A stretch of DNA of 64,000 nucleotides from Luethyella okanaganae (GCF_042660285.1 NZ_JBHSTP010000004.1:62001-126000); one strand, 5' to 3'. Positions 33,994 to 43,362 are shown, counted from the stretch's first letter. Numbers and translations are program-made. The notes: generated by a model from the letters alone, not told the origin.

Positions 33994-34955
33994 GGGATGA
34001 GTCCCCGTTCGCGCAGCGTCTGCCAGAGTTCGTCGGGAATCGCTGTGGCCATTCGCTCCGCGTTCTGACGGATGTACTGCGCTCGGCCTCCGCCGACGAC
34101 GACGGTGCGGACCGCCGGATGCCGCAGGGTGTACCGCAGGGCGGCGGCCGGCAACTCGACACCGAACTCGGCGCACGTCGCGGCGAGCATCCGTGCGCGT
34201 TCCAGTAGCGCCGGTGGCACGGGACCGTACTCGTACCGCGCATCCTCGGCGACGACGCTCGCGGCGAGAAGGCCGGTGTTGAACACGGCGGCGTTGACGA
34301 CGCCGACGCCGCGCTCCAGACAAGCCGGGAGCAGCTCCGGCAACGCCGGCTGTTCGAGAAGCGTGTAACGGCCGGCGACCATGATGAGATCGAGATCCCC
34401 CTCGGTCACTCCTCGAAGCAAAGCCTCGACCGACATCGAGCCGATGCCGACGGCGGAGACCAATCCTTCCTCGCGAAGCGCGACAACCGCGGGAAGACCG
34501 GTCGCCAGCGACTCCTCGAGGCCGTAGCGCTCGGGATCGTGCAGATAGAGCACATCGACGAAGTCGAGGCCGAGCCGCCCGAGCGACTCCTCGAGACTGC
34601 GCCTGATGCCGGACTCCGTGAAGTCGGGAGATCGCACGACGGCGGCCGGCACGTCGAAATCATGAGCGAGATCCGTCGCACCCGCGGCGACGGCGTCGGC
34701 ATCCGGGTTGGGCACGAGCAGGCGTCCGGCCTTGGTCGAGATGGTGAACTCGTCACGCGGCTTGCCTGCGAGAAAGGCGCCGAGGCGCCGCTCCGACAGC
34801 CCGAGACCATAGTGCGGCGCCGTGTCGAAATGACGCACGCCGCAGTCCCACGCCGCGGAGAGCGTCTCCTCGGCCTCCTCGTCGGAGAGCGCCCGATAGA
34901 GGTTCCCGAGCGAGGCCGCACCATAGGAGAGCGGGCCAAAGGTGAGGTTCGTCAT
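33990..34955 (-). CDS. Aldo/keto reductase, probable L-fucose 1-dehydrogenase
   Basis: This 321-aa aldo/keto reductase contains the catalytic tetrad region: FDTAPHYGLGLSERRLG (Asp, Tyr), ISTKAGRLL (Lys) and DVLYLHDPERYG (His), plus VVVGGGRAQYIRQN. It belongs to the D-threo-aldose/L-fucose dehydrogenase group and would oxidise L-fucopyranose to L-fuconolactone with NAD(P)+. It overlaps the lactonase gene downstream and follows the fuconate dehydratase by 30 bases. Confidence 0.87.
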   Translation of the reverse strand: MTNLTFGPLSYGAASLGNLYRALSDEEAEETLSAAWDCGVRHFDTAPHYGLGLSERRLGAFLAGKPRDEFTISTKAGRLLVPNPDADAVAAGATDLAHDFDVPAAVVRSPDFTESGIRRSLEESLGRLGLDFVDVLYLHDPERYGLEESLATGLPAVVALREEGLVSAVGIGSMSVEALLRGVTEGDLDLIMVAGRYTLLEQPALPELLPACLERGVGVVNAAVFNTGLLAASVVAEDARYEYGPVPPALLERARMLAATCAEFGVELPAAALRYTLRHPAVRTVVVGGGRAQYIRQNAERMATAIPDELWQTLRERGLIP

Positions 34956-34985
34956 CGTGCGTCCCTTATTGATAAGCAGTCTCGA

Positions 34986-36287
34986 TCAGACGGCCGCTAC
35001 GGTCCTACCCGGTGAGAAGGTGTACTCGGCGATCGACGCAGCCAGCATCTCGGTGCCGGCTCCGGGAGCGAGCGGTGCCTGGTAGTTTCCATCATTCAGC
35101 ACCACCGGAGTGACGAAATGCTCGTGCAGGTGGTCGACGAACTCGATCACACGGCCGTCCTGACTGCCGGAGACCGCGACGTAGTCGAACATCGAGAGGT
35201 GCTGCACGGCCTCGCAGAGCCCGACACCGCCTGCGTGGGGGCAGACCGGGACGCCGAACTTCGCGGCGAGCAACAGATTGGCGATGTTCTCGTTGACCCC
35301 GCCGACGCGGGCCGCGTCGATCTGCATGAAACCGATCGCGTTCACCTGCAGGAGTTGCTTGAAGACGATACGGTTCTGGACGTGCTCGCCAGTGGCGACC
35401 GGGATAGGCGCGATTCCCCGCGCGATCGCCGCATGCCCGAGAATGTCATCCGGGCTCGTGGGCTCCTCGACCCAGTGGATGTCGAAACGCGCGAGCGCTC
35501 CGACCCATTCGACGGCCTCAGCGACGTCCCACCGCTGATTCGCGTCGATGGCGATCGGAAAGCCCTCTCCGCACGCCTCCCGCGCGATGCCCAGTCGGCG
35601 GATGTCGTCGTCGAGGTTCCCGCCGACCTTGAGCTTGATCTGGCCGAAACCGTCCGCGATGGCTTCCCGGCACAGGCGGGCGAGCTTCTCGTCCGAATAG
35701 CCGAGCCAGCCGGGGCTCGTCGTATAACCCGGATACCCGTTTGCCACGAGCTGCGCCTCGCGCTCGGCCCGGCCAGGTCTCGCGGCATGCAGGATCTCGA
35801 GGGCTTCATCCCGAGTGAGCGCGTCGCTCAGGTAGCGGAAGTCGACGAGCGCGACGATCTCCTCAGGAGGCAGGTGCGCGAGCAGTTGCCAGAGCGGTTT
35901 TCCCTCGCGCTTGGCACGCAGATCCCAGAGCGCATTGATCACGGCGCCGATGGCCATGTGCATGACACCCTTCTCCGGGCCGAGCCAACGCAGCTGGGAG
36001 TCGTGTGCGAACATCTTCCATGTCGCCCCCATGTCGGCGAGCAGTTCCTCGGTGTCGCGGCCGACGAGATACCCCGAGAGTGCACGGATCGCCGCGACCT
36101 GGACGTCGTTGCCGCGGCCGATCGTGAACACGAAACCGTGGCCCTCGATTCCGTCGTTCGCGTCTGTGCGAATCACGAGGTAAGCGGCCGAATAGTCAGG
36201 GTCGGGATTCATCGCATCGGAACCGTCGAGTTGCCGCGACGTCGGGAACCGGATGTCGGTGGTGTCAACGCTGACGATCGTGCTCAT
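34986..36287 (-). CDS. fucD: L-fuconate dehydratase (enolase superfamily)
   Basis: This 433-aa protein is a mandelate-racemase-type enolase family member. The N-terminal capping domain (FPTSRQLDGSDAMNPDPDYS) is characteristic of L-fuconate dehydratases. The barrel shows IKLKVGGNLDDDIRR (acid/base Lys), AIDANQRWD and VEEPTSPDD (metal ligands), and VATGEHVQNR with the catalytic His region GVPVCPHAGGVG. It makes 2-keto-3-deoxy-L-fuconate. It is the first gene of the minus arm, 28 bases from a near-consensus promoter. Confidence 0.93.
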   Translation of the reverse strand: MSTIVSVDTTDIRFPTSRQLDGSDAMNPDPDYSAAYLVIRTDANDGIEGHGFVFTIGRGNDVQVAAIRALSGYLVGRDTEELLADMGATWKMFAHDSQLRWLGPEKGVMHMAIGAVINALWDLRAKREGKPLWQLLAHLPPEEIVALVDFRYLSDALTRDEALEILHAARPGRAEREAQLVANGYPGYTTSPGWLGYSDEKLARLCREAIADGFGQIKLKVGGNLDDDIRRLGIAREACGEGFPIAIDANQRWDVAEAVEWVGALARFDIHWVEEPTSPDDILGHAAIARGIAPIPVATGEHVQNRIVFKQLLQVNAIGFMQIDAARVGGVNENIANLLLAAKFGVPVCPHAGGVGLCEAVQHLSMFDYVAVSGSQDGRVIEFVDHLHEHFVTPVVLNDGNYQAPLAPGAGTEMLAASIAEYTFSPGRTVAAV

Positions 36288-36314
36288 GCAATTTCCTTCG
36301 TTCGAACTGGTCCG

Positions 36315-36344
36315 ACTATAGACATCTGATGTTTATCTTGTCAA
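36315..36344 (-). promoter_or_regulatory. Promoter of the fucD arm
   Basis: On the minus strand a perfect TTGACA (36339-36344) and TATAGT (36315-36320) are 18 bases apart, the best sigma-70 match in the window. The start codon lies 28 bases beyond the -10, with AAGGAA as ribosome binding site. The spacer contains the palindrome of the next entry. Confidence 0.75.
36322..36332. promoter_or_regulatory. Candidate GntR operator in the fucose promoter spacer
   Basis: ACATC-T-GATGT is a perfect palindrome lying between the -35 and -10 of the fucD promoter. It sits about 95 bases before the divergent hydrolase gene. Short palindromes of this kind are bound by FadR-type GntR dimers; occupation here would block RNA polymerase directly. 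A half-site (GATGT) recurs near 36402. Confidence 0.6.
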
Positions 36345-36425
36345 TCGACGGGGAACATGAGATTCTCAGCAGAAGGACGACTAGTATTGCGCCCATAGTT
36401 CCGATGTTAACAAGAAAGAGTGTCC

Positions 36426-37274
36426 ATGAAGTTCGCCCGCCTAGGACCAGTAGGCCAGGAGTCGCCCGTACTCGTCGACAACGGCACGAATTACGACCTT
36501 CGCGGCATCACCCCCGACATCGACGGCCGGTTCCTGGAGTCTGGCGGACCGGACGCGGTGAGAGCAGCCCTCGCGGCCGGCACGCTTCCCGTGCTCGACG
36601 GTGCGGATACGCTGCGGGTCGGACCGGCGATCGCCCGTCCGAGCGCAGTGATCTGCGTCGGCATGAACTACGCAGCGCACGCCGCCGAGTCCGGTTCTGC
36701 ACCGCCAGAGAACCTCGTCATGTTCCTCAAGACGCCGAACACGGTCTCCGGACCGTTCGACACGGTCTTGATACCCCGTGGAAGCTCCAAAACCGATTGG
36801 GAGGTCGAGTTGGGGGTCGTGATCGGCACGCGCGCGAGCTATCTCGATTCGCCGGCCGACAGCATCCGGCACATCGCGGGATTCGTCGTCGCGAACGACA
36901 TCTCCGAGCGCGACTTCCAGCTGGCGGTCTCGGGGGGCCAGTGGAGCAAGGGCAAGTGCTCTCCGGGGTTCAATCCCACCGGTCCCTGGCTGGTGACCCC
37001 GGACGAAGTCGACTACGGCAACCTCCGGCTGCGCAGCTGGGTGAACAGTGAACCCCGCCAGGACTCCACGACCGCCGATCTCATCTTCGACGTCGACTAC
37101 GTGCTCTGGCACCTGAGCCAGTTCCTCACCCTCGAACCCGGCGACCTCGTGCTGACGGGGACGCCGGAAGGCGTCGCCCTGTCCGGACGCTTCCCCTATC
37201 TCTCCGCGGGGGACGTCGTCGAGGTCGAGATCGACGGTCTCGGCCGTCAACGCCAAGAGTTCGCCCAAGCCTAG
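36426..37274 (+). CDS. FAH-family hydrolase, probable 2,4-diketo-3-deoxy-L-fuconate hydrolase
   Basis: This 282-aa protein has the fumarylacetoacetate-hydrolase fold: VGMNYAAHAAESG, DWEVELGVVIGTRA with metal-binding Glu residues, GFVVANDISERDFQ, and GDLVLTGTPEGVAL near the end. In the non-phosphorylative fucose route it cleaves the diketo acid to pyruvate and L-lactate. ATG 36426 follows GAAAGAG; a GTG six bases upstream is in frame but poorer. It starts the plus-strand arm divergent from fucD. Confidence 0.88.
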   Translation: MKFARLGPVGQESPVLVDNGTNYDLRGITPDIDGRFLESGGPDAVRAALAAGTLPVLDGADTLRVGPAIARPSAVICVGMNYAAHAAESGSAPPENLVMFLKTPNTVSGPFDTVLIPRGSSKTDWEVELGVVIGTRASYLDSPADSIRHIAGFVVANDISERDFQLAVSGGQWSKGKCSPGFNPTGPWLVTPDEVDYGNLRLRSWVNSEPRQDSTTADLIFDVDYVLWHLSQFLTLEPGDLVLTGTPEGVALSGRFPYLSAGDVVEVEIDGLGRQRQEFAQA

Positions 37275-37288
37275 AAAGGAACCTACCC

Positions 37289-38044
37289 ATGTCGAACGAC
37301 TTCGACGGCCTCGTCGCCGTCGTCACCGGAGGGGCATCCGGCATCGGAGCCGCGATCGCGCACCGTCTCATCGCCCAGGGCGCCGACGTGGCGGTGTTCG
37401 ACCTGAACCCAGACGCGACAGATGCCGGCGTCTTCACGGTGCGCGTCGACATCGCCGACGATACGAGCGTGCGCGCGGGCATCGAGGCCGTAGTGGAACG
37501 GTTCGGCCGTATCGACATCGTCGTGAACAACGCCGGCATCGGAGCGCAGGGCACGATCGAGGACAATGGCGACGAGGAGTGGCATCGCGTCTTCGACGTC
37601 AACGTGCTCGGCATCGTGCGCGTCTCGCGGGCCGCCCTCCCGTATTTGCGGAAGTCCTCGTCGGCCGCGATCGTCAACACCTGCTCGATCGCAGCCACAG
37701 CCGGCCTGCCGCACCGCGCGCTCTACAGTGCGAGCAAGGGCGCCGTGCTCTCGCTCACCCTCTCGATGGCCGCCGACCATCTGCGAGAGGGCATTCGCGT
37801 GAACACGGTCAACCCGGGCACGGCCGATACCCCGTGGGTGCAGCGCCTGCTCCAGAGTGCCGCCGACCCCGCCGCCGAGCGCGCGGCCCTCGAAGCGCGA
37901 CAGCCTCACGGACGCCTGGTCTCGGCTGAGGAGGTGGCCGCTGCGGTCGTCTATCTGGCGAGCCCTCTCGCCGGTTCGACCACGGGGACCTCGCTCGCCG
38001 TCGACGGCGGCATGCAGGGTCTCCGACTGCGGCCGACACAATAA
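37289..38044 (+). CDS. SDR, probable 2-keto-3-deoxy-L-fuconate dehydrogenase
   Basis: This 251-aa short-chain dehydrogenase has the nucleotide loop TGGASGIGAAIA, NNAGIGAQG, the catalytic Ser in CSIAATAGLPHRAL and YSASKGAV (Tyr-x-x-x-Lys), and NPGTADTPWVQRLL. It would oxidise the C4 hydroxyl of 2-keto-3-deoxy-L-fuconate, producing the substrate of the FAH hydrolase 14 bases upstream. AAAGGA precedes the ATG. Confidence 0.87.
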   Translation: MSNDFDGLVAVVTGGASGIGAAIAHRLIAQGADVAVFDLNPDATDAGVFTVRVDIADDTSVRAGIEAVVERFGRIDIVVNNAGIGAQGTIEDNGDEEWHRVFDVNVLGIVRVSRAALPYLRKSSSAAIVNTCSIAATAGLPHRALYSASKGAVLSLTLSMAADHLREGIRVNTVNPGTADTPWVQRLLQSAADPAAERAALEARQPHGRLVSAEEVAAAVVYLASPLAGSTTGTSLAVDGGMQGLRLRPTQ

Positions 38045-38182
38045 GGCCGACAATAACGGAACCCTCGGTGCCGATCGTCGACGCCGAACCGACTGTTTTG
38101 GTGGACTCTCGCCAACGTTTGAGACGGTGCACTATGCGCTTCCCACAGCCGGAGAACAGGTTCCGGCCGATAGCCTACAAAG

Positions 38183-39058
38183 GTGAAATTTGCGCATCTC
38201 CGAGTCGAAGGCCAATCGACCCCGCGGCTCGCGACCACATTCGGAGAGATGGCGCTCTTCCTCGACGAGGTGATGGACGAGGCTCCGTGCGATCTGCAGG
38301 AGCTCGTCGAACGCGGTGACGCCGGCTTGGCTCACGTGCGCGCCGTCATCGACCGGGCCGTCGCTCAGCGGGTGTCGCTCACGCCACTCGCCGAGCTACG
38401 GCATGCGTCCGCCGTGCTCAGGCCGCCGCACATACTCGCCGTCGGTGCGAACTACGCGGCCCACGCCTCCGAGCTCAAGCTCCGCTCCGAGACGGCGATG
38501 ACCGTGTTCTCGCTGTGGCCGAATTCGCTGGCCGCCCACGGGACCACGACGACATGGCCGGAGGATCTGACCGCACAGGTCGACTATGAAGCGGAGCTCG
38601 GGGTCATCATCGGACGGGCGGCTCGCAACATCTCCGTACGGGACGCCCTCGACTATGTGTGGGGCTACACGGTCGTCAATGACATCACGGCTCGCGATCT
38701 GCAGTTCAGCGAAGCGCAGTGGTCGCGTTGCAAGTCTTTCGACGGGTTCACGCCGACAGGCCCCGTCGTCGTCACAGCAGACGAGATCCCCGATCCGCAG
38801 GACCTCTGGCTCACGACCAACGTCGACGGTCGCGTCCTGCAGGATGCGTCGAGCGGTGAGATGGTGCGCACGGTCGCTGAGATCGTCTCGTACCTGTCGC
38901 ACTCATCCACGATTCCGGCCGGAACTCTCATCTCGACAGGCAGTCCCGGCGGTGCCGGCTACTCGCGTAATCCCCCGGTGTTCCTGCGCGACGGCTCGAC
39001 CGTGACCGTGTCAATCGAGGGGATCGGCTCCCTCACGACATACTGCCGAGTTCTCTGA
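38183..39058 (+). CDS. Second FAH-family hydrolase in the fucose cluster
   Basis: This 291-aa protein shares the fold of the first hydrolase (VGANYAAHASELKL, DYEAELGVIIGRAARN, YTVVNDITARDLQF, GTLISTGSPGGAGY) but is clearly divergent. The C-terminal metal-loop reads GSPGGAGYSRNPP where the first has GTPEGVALSGRFP. It lies 138 bases after the SDR with no obvious promoter between them. It may act on a related keto acid (L-rhamnose, L-galactose or D-arabinose series) or be a paralogue with a different role. Confidence 0.82.
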   Translation: MKFAHLRVEGQSTPRLATTFGEMALFLDEVMDEAPCDLQELVERGDAGLAHVRAVIDRAVAQRVSLTPLAELRHASAVLRPPHILAVGANYAAHASELKLRSETAMTVFSLWPNSLAAHGTTTTWPEDLTAQVDYEAELGVIIGRAARNISVRDALDYVWGYTVVNDITARDLQFSEAQWSRCKSFDGFTPTGPVVVTADEIPDPQDLWLTTNVDGRVLQDASSGEMVRTVAEIVSYLSHSSTIPAGTLISTGSPGGAGYSRNPPVFLRDGSTVTVSIEGIGSLTTYCRVL

Positions 39059-39064
39059 CCCCGG

Positions 39065-40612
39065 CTACTCCGAGGGTTCCGCCTGCATCTCCGCGACCGG
39101 AACGCTCGTCGTGATCGTCTCCATGCCCGAGAGGCGGCTCGGAGACAGTTGTGCCGTGACCTCATCCCGGGTCATGAGCCCGGCATCGACGACGAGGTCG
39201 GCGACGGGGTTGCCGGTCGCGAGGGCGATCTTCGCGATCTTCGCCGCTTCGGCGTAGCCGATGAACGGGATGAGGGCCGTGATCACGCCGACGCTCGACG
39301 CCACCATCGCTTTGAGGCGATCCTCGTTGGCCGTGATCCCATCGATGCAGTTGACACGCAGCGTCCAGCATGCCTGGGTCATCCATGCGAGACTCTGCAG
39401 CAACGAGTGGGCGATCACCGGCTCGAAGGCGTTGAGCTGGAGCTGCCCCGCCTCAGCGGCCATCGTGACCGTGACATCCGTGCCGGCGATCGCGTAGGCG
39501 ACCTGGCTGACTGCCTCGGGGATGACGGGATTGACCTTGCCAGGCATGATGCTCGACCCGGCCTGCTTGGCCGGGAGGTTGATCTCGCCGAGACCCGCCT
39601 GCGGGCCGGAGGAGAGCAGACGTAGGTCGTTGCAGATCTTGGAGAGCTTGATGGCGCTGCGCTTGAGCGAGCCGCTGAACGACATGAAGACACCGGCGTC
39701 GCTCGTCGACTCGATGAGGTCGGGCGCGGTCTCGAGAGAGAGGCCCGTGAGCTCGTTGAGATGCCGGATGGCGGCCGAAGCGTAACGCGGATCGGCCGTG
39801 ATCCCCGTTCCGATCGCCGTAGCGCCGAGGTTCACCTCGGCGAGCAGCCAGAGCGTCTCGCTCAGCCGGTCGTGGTCCTCACCGAGGGTCGTCGCGAAGC
39901 CGCGGAACTCCTGGCCGAGCGTCATCGGCACGGCATCCTGCAACTGAGTACGCCCCACCTTCAGGATGTGGCGGAACTCCTCGCCCTTGTGCGAGAACGA
40001 CTCCCGCAGCAGCTTGAGCTCGACGAGGAGGTGCTTGAGCGAGAAGGCGAGCGCGATCTTGAGCGCCGTCGGGTAGGTGTCGTTCGTCGACTGGCTGCGA
40101 TTGACGTCGTCGATGGGGTGCAGGATGTCATAGCGCCCCTTCTCGTACCCGGCGAGTTCGAGCGCGACGTTCGTGATCACCTCATTGGCGTTCATGTTCG
40201 TCGAGGTGCCGGCTCCGCCCTGGATGACCCCGACGACGAACTCCTCGTGCCGCGCCCCCTGGACGATCCTGGTGCATGCCGCATCGATCCAGCGCGCCTT
40301 CTCAGGTGAGAGCGCACCGACCTCCAGGTTGGCGCGGGCACAGGCCTGCTTGACGTAGGCGAGGGCACGGATCAGATCGGGATAGACCGAGATGGGGCGC
40401 TTCGCGATGGGGAAGTTGTCGAGAGCGCGCTTGGTATGCACACCCCAGTAGGCGTCCTCCGGCACCTCGACGGGGCCGAGCGAGTCGCTCTCGAGTCGGA
40501 ATCCGGGCGAAGGGGTCACCATAGGCCCGCCGCCGACCGACTGAGCGGGCGAAGCGGCGGGAGTAGGGGTGGACGCGCTGCGAGGAGTGCTTGTGGACAC
40601 TGACGGCTCCAT
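39065..40612 (-). CDS. aspA: Aspartate ammonia-lyase
   Basis: This 515-aa protein belongs to the aspartase/fumarase family. It shows GGAGTSTNMNANEVI, VGRTQLQDAVPMTLGQEF, and the signature loop GSSIMPGKVNPVIPE. The gene order and the LESDSLGPVEVPEDAYWGVHT start are typical of aspartases rather than class II fumarases. The first 30 residues (Ser/Thr/Pro-rich) are absent from relatives; ATG 40522 is a possible alternative start. It makes fumarate and ammonium from aspartate. Confidence 0.9.
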   Translation of the reverse strand: MEPSVSTSTPRSASTPTPAASPAQSVGGGPMVTPSPGFRLESDSLGPVEVPEDAYWGVHTKRALDNFPIAKRPISVYPDLIRALAYVKQACARANLEVGALSPEKARWIDAACTRIVQGARHEEFVVGVIQGGAGTSTNMNANEVITNVALELAGYEKGRYDILHPIDDVNRSQSTNDTYPTALKIALAFSLKHLLVELKLLRESFSHKGEEFRHILKVGRTQLQDAVPMTLGQEFRGFATTLGEDHDRLSETLWLLAEVNLGATAIGTGITADPRYASAAIRHLNELTGLSLETAPDLIESTSDAGVFMSFSGSLKRSAIKLSKICNDLRLLSSGPQAGLGEINLPAKQAGSSIMPGKVNPVIPEAVSQVAYAIAGTDVTVTMAAEAGQLQLNAFEPVIAHSLLQSLAWMTQACWTLRVNCIDGITANEDRLKAMVASSVGVITALIPFIGYAEAAKIAKIALATGNPVADLVVDAGLMTRDEVTAQLSPSRLSGMETITTSVPVAEMQAEPSE

Positions 40613-40713
40613 TGCCTGCTGAGGGATGAGTTCGTGGCTCGTACTCCACTCACTCTAGCGCGACGACCACGCAGCTTTCCGGCTCTGGAACCACCGGGGA
40701 GGCCGCAAACGCC

Positions 40714-40746
40714 GTGCGGCGCAACACATCGCGCTTTGCGCCGCAC
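40714..40746. terminator. Hairpin after the DUF4190 gene
   Basis: A perfect 11-bp stem GTGCGGCGCAA/TTGCGCCGCAC (40714-40724, 40736-40746) with an 11-base loop lies 14 bases beyond the DUF4190 stop and upstream of aspA, so it should separate the two transcripts. Confidence 0.65.
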
Positions 40747-40760
40747 AGCGTGGTTGTGGC

Positions 40761-41129
40761 TCAGAGGAACGCGAACGGAAGGAGAGCGAGTCCGAAGGCG
40801 AAGGCGGCGATCCCGACGAGGAGCGACCCCCCGAGCATGACGCTGTTGAGCACGATGCCCCAGATCGCAATGGTACGGCTGGATGGTTCGCGGCTCAGCG
40901 CCATGATGCCGGCGACGAGGCCGACGATCGGTGCGAGGAAGGTCCAGCCGGCGACGATCGAGACGAGGCCGAGCACGAGGCTCGAGATGCTGAACCCCTT
41001 GGTCTCCTCCTGCACCGACGCTACGGGCCCAGCGAAGTCCGGTTGCCCGCTCGTCTGGAGGCCGGACTGCGCGGTGGCGAACGCCGGATCGGCGGGTGCC
41101 GGAGGGATGGCGGGGATGGTGGCCGACAT
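40761..41129 (-). CDS. DUF4190 small membrane protein
   Basis: This 122-aa protein has a Pro/Ala-rich cytoplasmic N-terminus (about 45 residues) and two close membrane segments (SSLVLGLVSIVAGWTFLAPI, IWGIVLNSVMLGGSLLVGI) separated by the short polar loop ALSREPSSRT, the DUF4190 pattern. The function is unknown in the family. It appears monocistronic, followed by a strong hairpin. Confidence 0.8.
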   Translation of the reverse strand: MSATIPAIPPAPADPAFATAQSGLQTSGQPDFAGPVASVQEETKGFSISSLVLGLVSIVAGWTFLAPIVGLVAGIMALSREPSSRTIAIWGIVLNSVMLGGSLLVGIAAFAFGLALLPFAFL

Positions 41130-41400
41130 GGTGTTCTCTCCTGTGAGCTATGGTGCGGCCACGGTCGTGGACACATCGACAACGTTACGGACCATCGGAT
41201 AGGCGACCAATGGGGTTATCCCCCGAAAACGCCGGTGGGAGCCCCGCTGCAGCGCAGCACGAAGAAGGACATGGCCATTCTGTGTGGAAAGAGCAGGACC
41301 CGGCGGTCAGGGGCGGCATCACATTCGCAACGGGCACATGGACGAATGGAAGGAATCGCTCATACCGGCGCCGCCATCCGGCCGGTGACGCGCCTCCGTA

Positions 41401-42957
41401 TCAGACGTGCGGCACGAACTCCTGCCAGGCGAGCCGTTTCTCGCGGCGTGGGTCCGATTCGACCCGGTCGACCCGGTCGAATACGAGGGTGCTCCGCTCG
41501 CGCTCGTCGTAGCACGGCCATCCCGGCTCCGGCACTCCGGAGGTCGCGAAAGCGAGCCAGTGTCGCTGCATCCGTCGCCCGACGGCACGGAACATGCGCC
41601 GACCTCCGAACACGGTCATGCTCAGACCGAGCGGCGTGTTGAGGCGATCGAACAGCGGGAACAGCTCGAGGCCATGCGTCGCATCGAGCCCGAGCCTGCG
41701 CACGATGTAGGGCGCGGCGTCGAAACGGTAGAAGTACACGAGCTCGTAGCGGGAGTGACGTTCTGCGACCTTGATGCTCGGATACCAGAACGTGAAATCG
41801 CCGCCGAAGTCGGCGGCAGGGCGACGAGCGGGCAAGCCGGGATACTGCGCCTTGATCTCCTTGCGCGCCTTCTTCCTCGTGTTCGCGAAGATCGCCCTGA
41901 TCCGTGGCTTCGTCGTAGGCAGGATGCCGATGCGGCCCTCGAAGAGGGAACCCTCCCGGTCGTTGGTGCCGATGATGAGGGGAACCCGATGGGCCAGGCC
42001 GTCTCGGAAGGCATCGAGCGGCCGGTGCGGCAAGAACTCCCCGTCGATGACGGGGGCCAGGCTGATGGTGCCGGGATCCTCGTCGGGGGTGCGGATCGTG
42101 AGCATCGTCGTGGCCTCGGCAAGGGTCATGGGAGCGGCCGCGCACAGCATCGCCGCGGCGTCCTCGGGAGACTCGCTCTCGATGTCGTCGTCGTCGACGA
42201 GCCGGCTGAGTATCTCGACGTACTCGTGCGCCCAGCGAGAGGTGACCTCGGGCAGATAGACGGCGTTGGGAGGCGCGCTCTGCACGATCGCGCGGTGGAA
42301 CAGCCCCTCAGCAGTAGGCACGGTCAGAAGGGTTGTGACGGCGTTGCCGCCGGCCGACTCGCCGAAGACCGTGACGTTCCCCGGGTCGCCGCCGAAGGCC
42401 CGGATGTTGCGCCTGACCCACTCGAGAGCCGCGAACTGGTCGCGCAGCCCGAGATTGCACTCGATCGGCCGCTCCGGCGTCGAATAGGCTCGGAAGTCGA
42501 GCCAGCCGAGCGCGCCGAGACGGTAATTGATGCTCACATAGACGACTCCGCCCCGGCGCACGAGTCCCTCGCCCTGGCGCGGGAACTCCCGGGAGGAACC
42601 GACACTGTAGCCGCCACCGTGGATGAAGACCATGACCGGGCGGTTCCCGGCGGGCTCGTCCGGCGCGGTCACGTTGAGGGTCAAGCAGTCCTCCGAGCGG
42701 GGCACACTGGCCGCCGCGCCCAAAAACTGACCGTTGCGTTTCTGAGGAGCGACCGGTCCGAACTCCTTCGCATCGAGAACGCCGTCCCAGGGCTCGGCGG
42801 TCACCGGAGCGCGAAACCGCCGTGAGCCGACAGGCGCTGCAGCGTAGGGTATGCCGCGCCACATCCGGAGCCCCCGCCGACGCTCCCCTCTCACGGCGCC
42901 GCCACCGAGGTGCACCTCGAGACCGGCGGATGCCGTAGGAGCGGCAAGTCGACTCAC
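41401..42957 (-). CDS. Type-B carboxylesterase
   Basis: This 518-aa alpha/beta-hydrolase shows the type-B pattern: GIPYAAAPVGSRRFRAP, the oxyanion motif PVMVFIHGGGYSVGS, EDCLTLNVTAP and the nucleophile elbow FGESAGGNAV at about residue 205. The Glu/Asp and His of the triad should lie in the C-terminal half. There is no signal peptide, so it is probably cytoplasmic. It is monocistronic, with 270 gene-free bases after its stop. Confidence 0.9.
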   Translation of the reverse strand: MSRLAAPTASAGLEVHLGGGAVRGERRRGLRMWRGIPYAAAPVGSRRFRAPVTAEPWDGVLDAKEFGPVAPQKRNGQFLGAAASVPRSEDCLTLNVTAPDEPAGNRPVMVFIHGGGYSVGSSREFPRQGEGLVRRGGVVYVSINYRLGALGWLDFRAYSTPERPIECNLGLRDQFAALEWVRRNIRAFGGDPGNVTVFGESAGGNAVTTLLTVPTAEGLFHRAIVQSAPPNAVYLPEVTSRWAHEYVEILSRLVDDDDIESESPEDAAAMLCAAAPMTLAEATTMLTIRTPDEDPGTISLAPVIDGEFLPHRPLDAFRDGLAHRVPLIIGTNDREGSLFEGRIGILPTTKPRIRAIFANTRKKARKEIKAQYPGLPARRPAADFGGDFTFWYPSIKVAERHSRYELVYFYRFDAAPYIVRRLGLDATHGLELFPLFDRLNTPLGLSMTVFGGRRMFRAVGRRMQRHWLAFATSGVPEPGWPCYDERERSTLVFDRVDRVESDPRREKRLAWQEFVPHV

Positions 42958-43029
42958 GGATCGATCCTATGTCTTCTGTCCTCCCTGCGACGACCTCGGA
43001 CCCCTGTTGCGGGCGATGGACCCGTGGTC

Positions 43030-43362
43030 TCAGTTGTGCAGAGCCGGCACGATGAGATAGATGCCGTACAACACGGCGCCAACGCAGAGGATGAAACAGG
43101 CGCATGCCGCGATGAAGGCCAGCCGTTTCTGTCCGAGGGTCAACGGGCTCTTCTTGGCCGCCTTGCGGGCACGCGTGGCTGCGGCCTTCGCTTGCGCCGG
43201 TGAGACGACCGTGATCGCATCTGTGAACGCGGCAGGCTCTACGACGGGCACCCGGCCCGAAACGGTGAGCAGCCGGAGCCCGAGCGAATAGGTGCTCACG
43301 ACGGTTGCGGCGGCAGTGAGCGCCGCGATCGCCACGACGGCGAACGCACCCCAGTCGATCAT
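43030..43362 (-). CDS. Small two-helix membrane protein encoded with a phosphate transporter
   Basis: This 110-aa protein has a membrane segment at each end (WGAFAVVAIAALTAAATVV; LAFIAACACFILCVGAVLYG) and a basic, Lys/Arg-rich middle (TRARKAAKKSPLTLGQKR). No family is recognised. It overlaps the stop of the PiT transporter by four bases, so it is translated with it and could be an accessory subunit; that is inference. Confidence 0.72.
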   Translation of the reverse strand: MIDWGAFAVVAIAALTAAATVVSTYSLGLRLLTVSGRVPVVEPAAFTDAITVVSPAQAKAAATRARKAAKKSPLTLGQKRLAFIAACACFILCVGAVLYGIYLIVPALHN

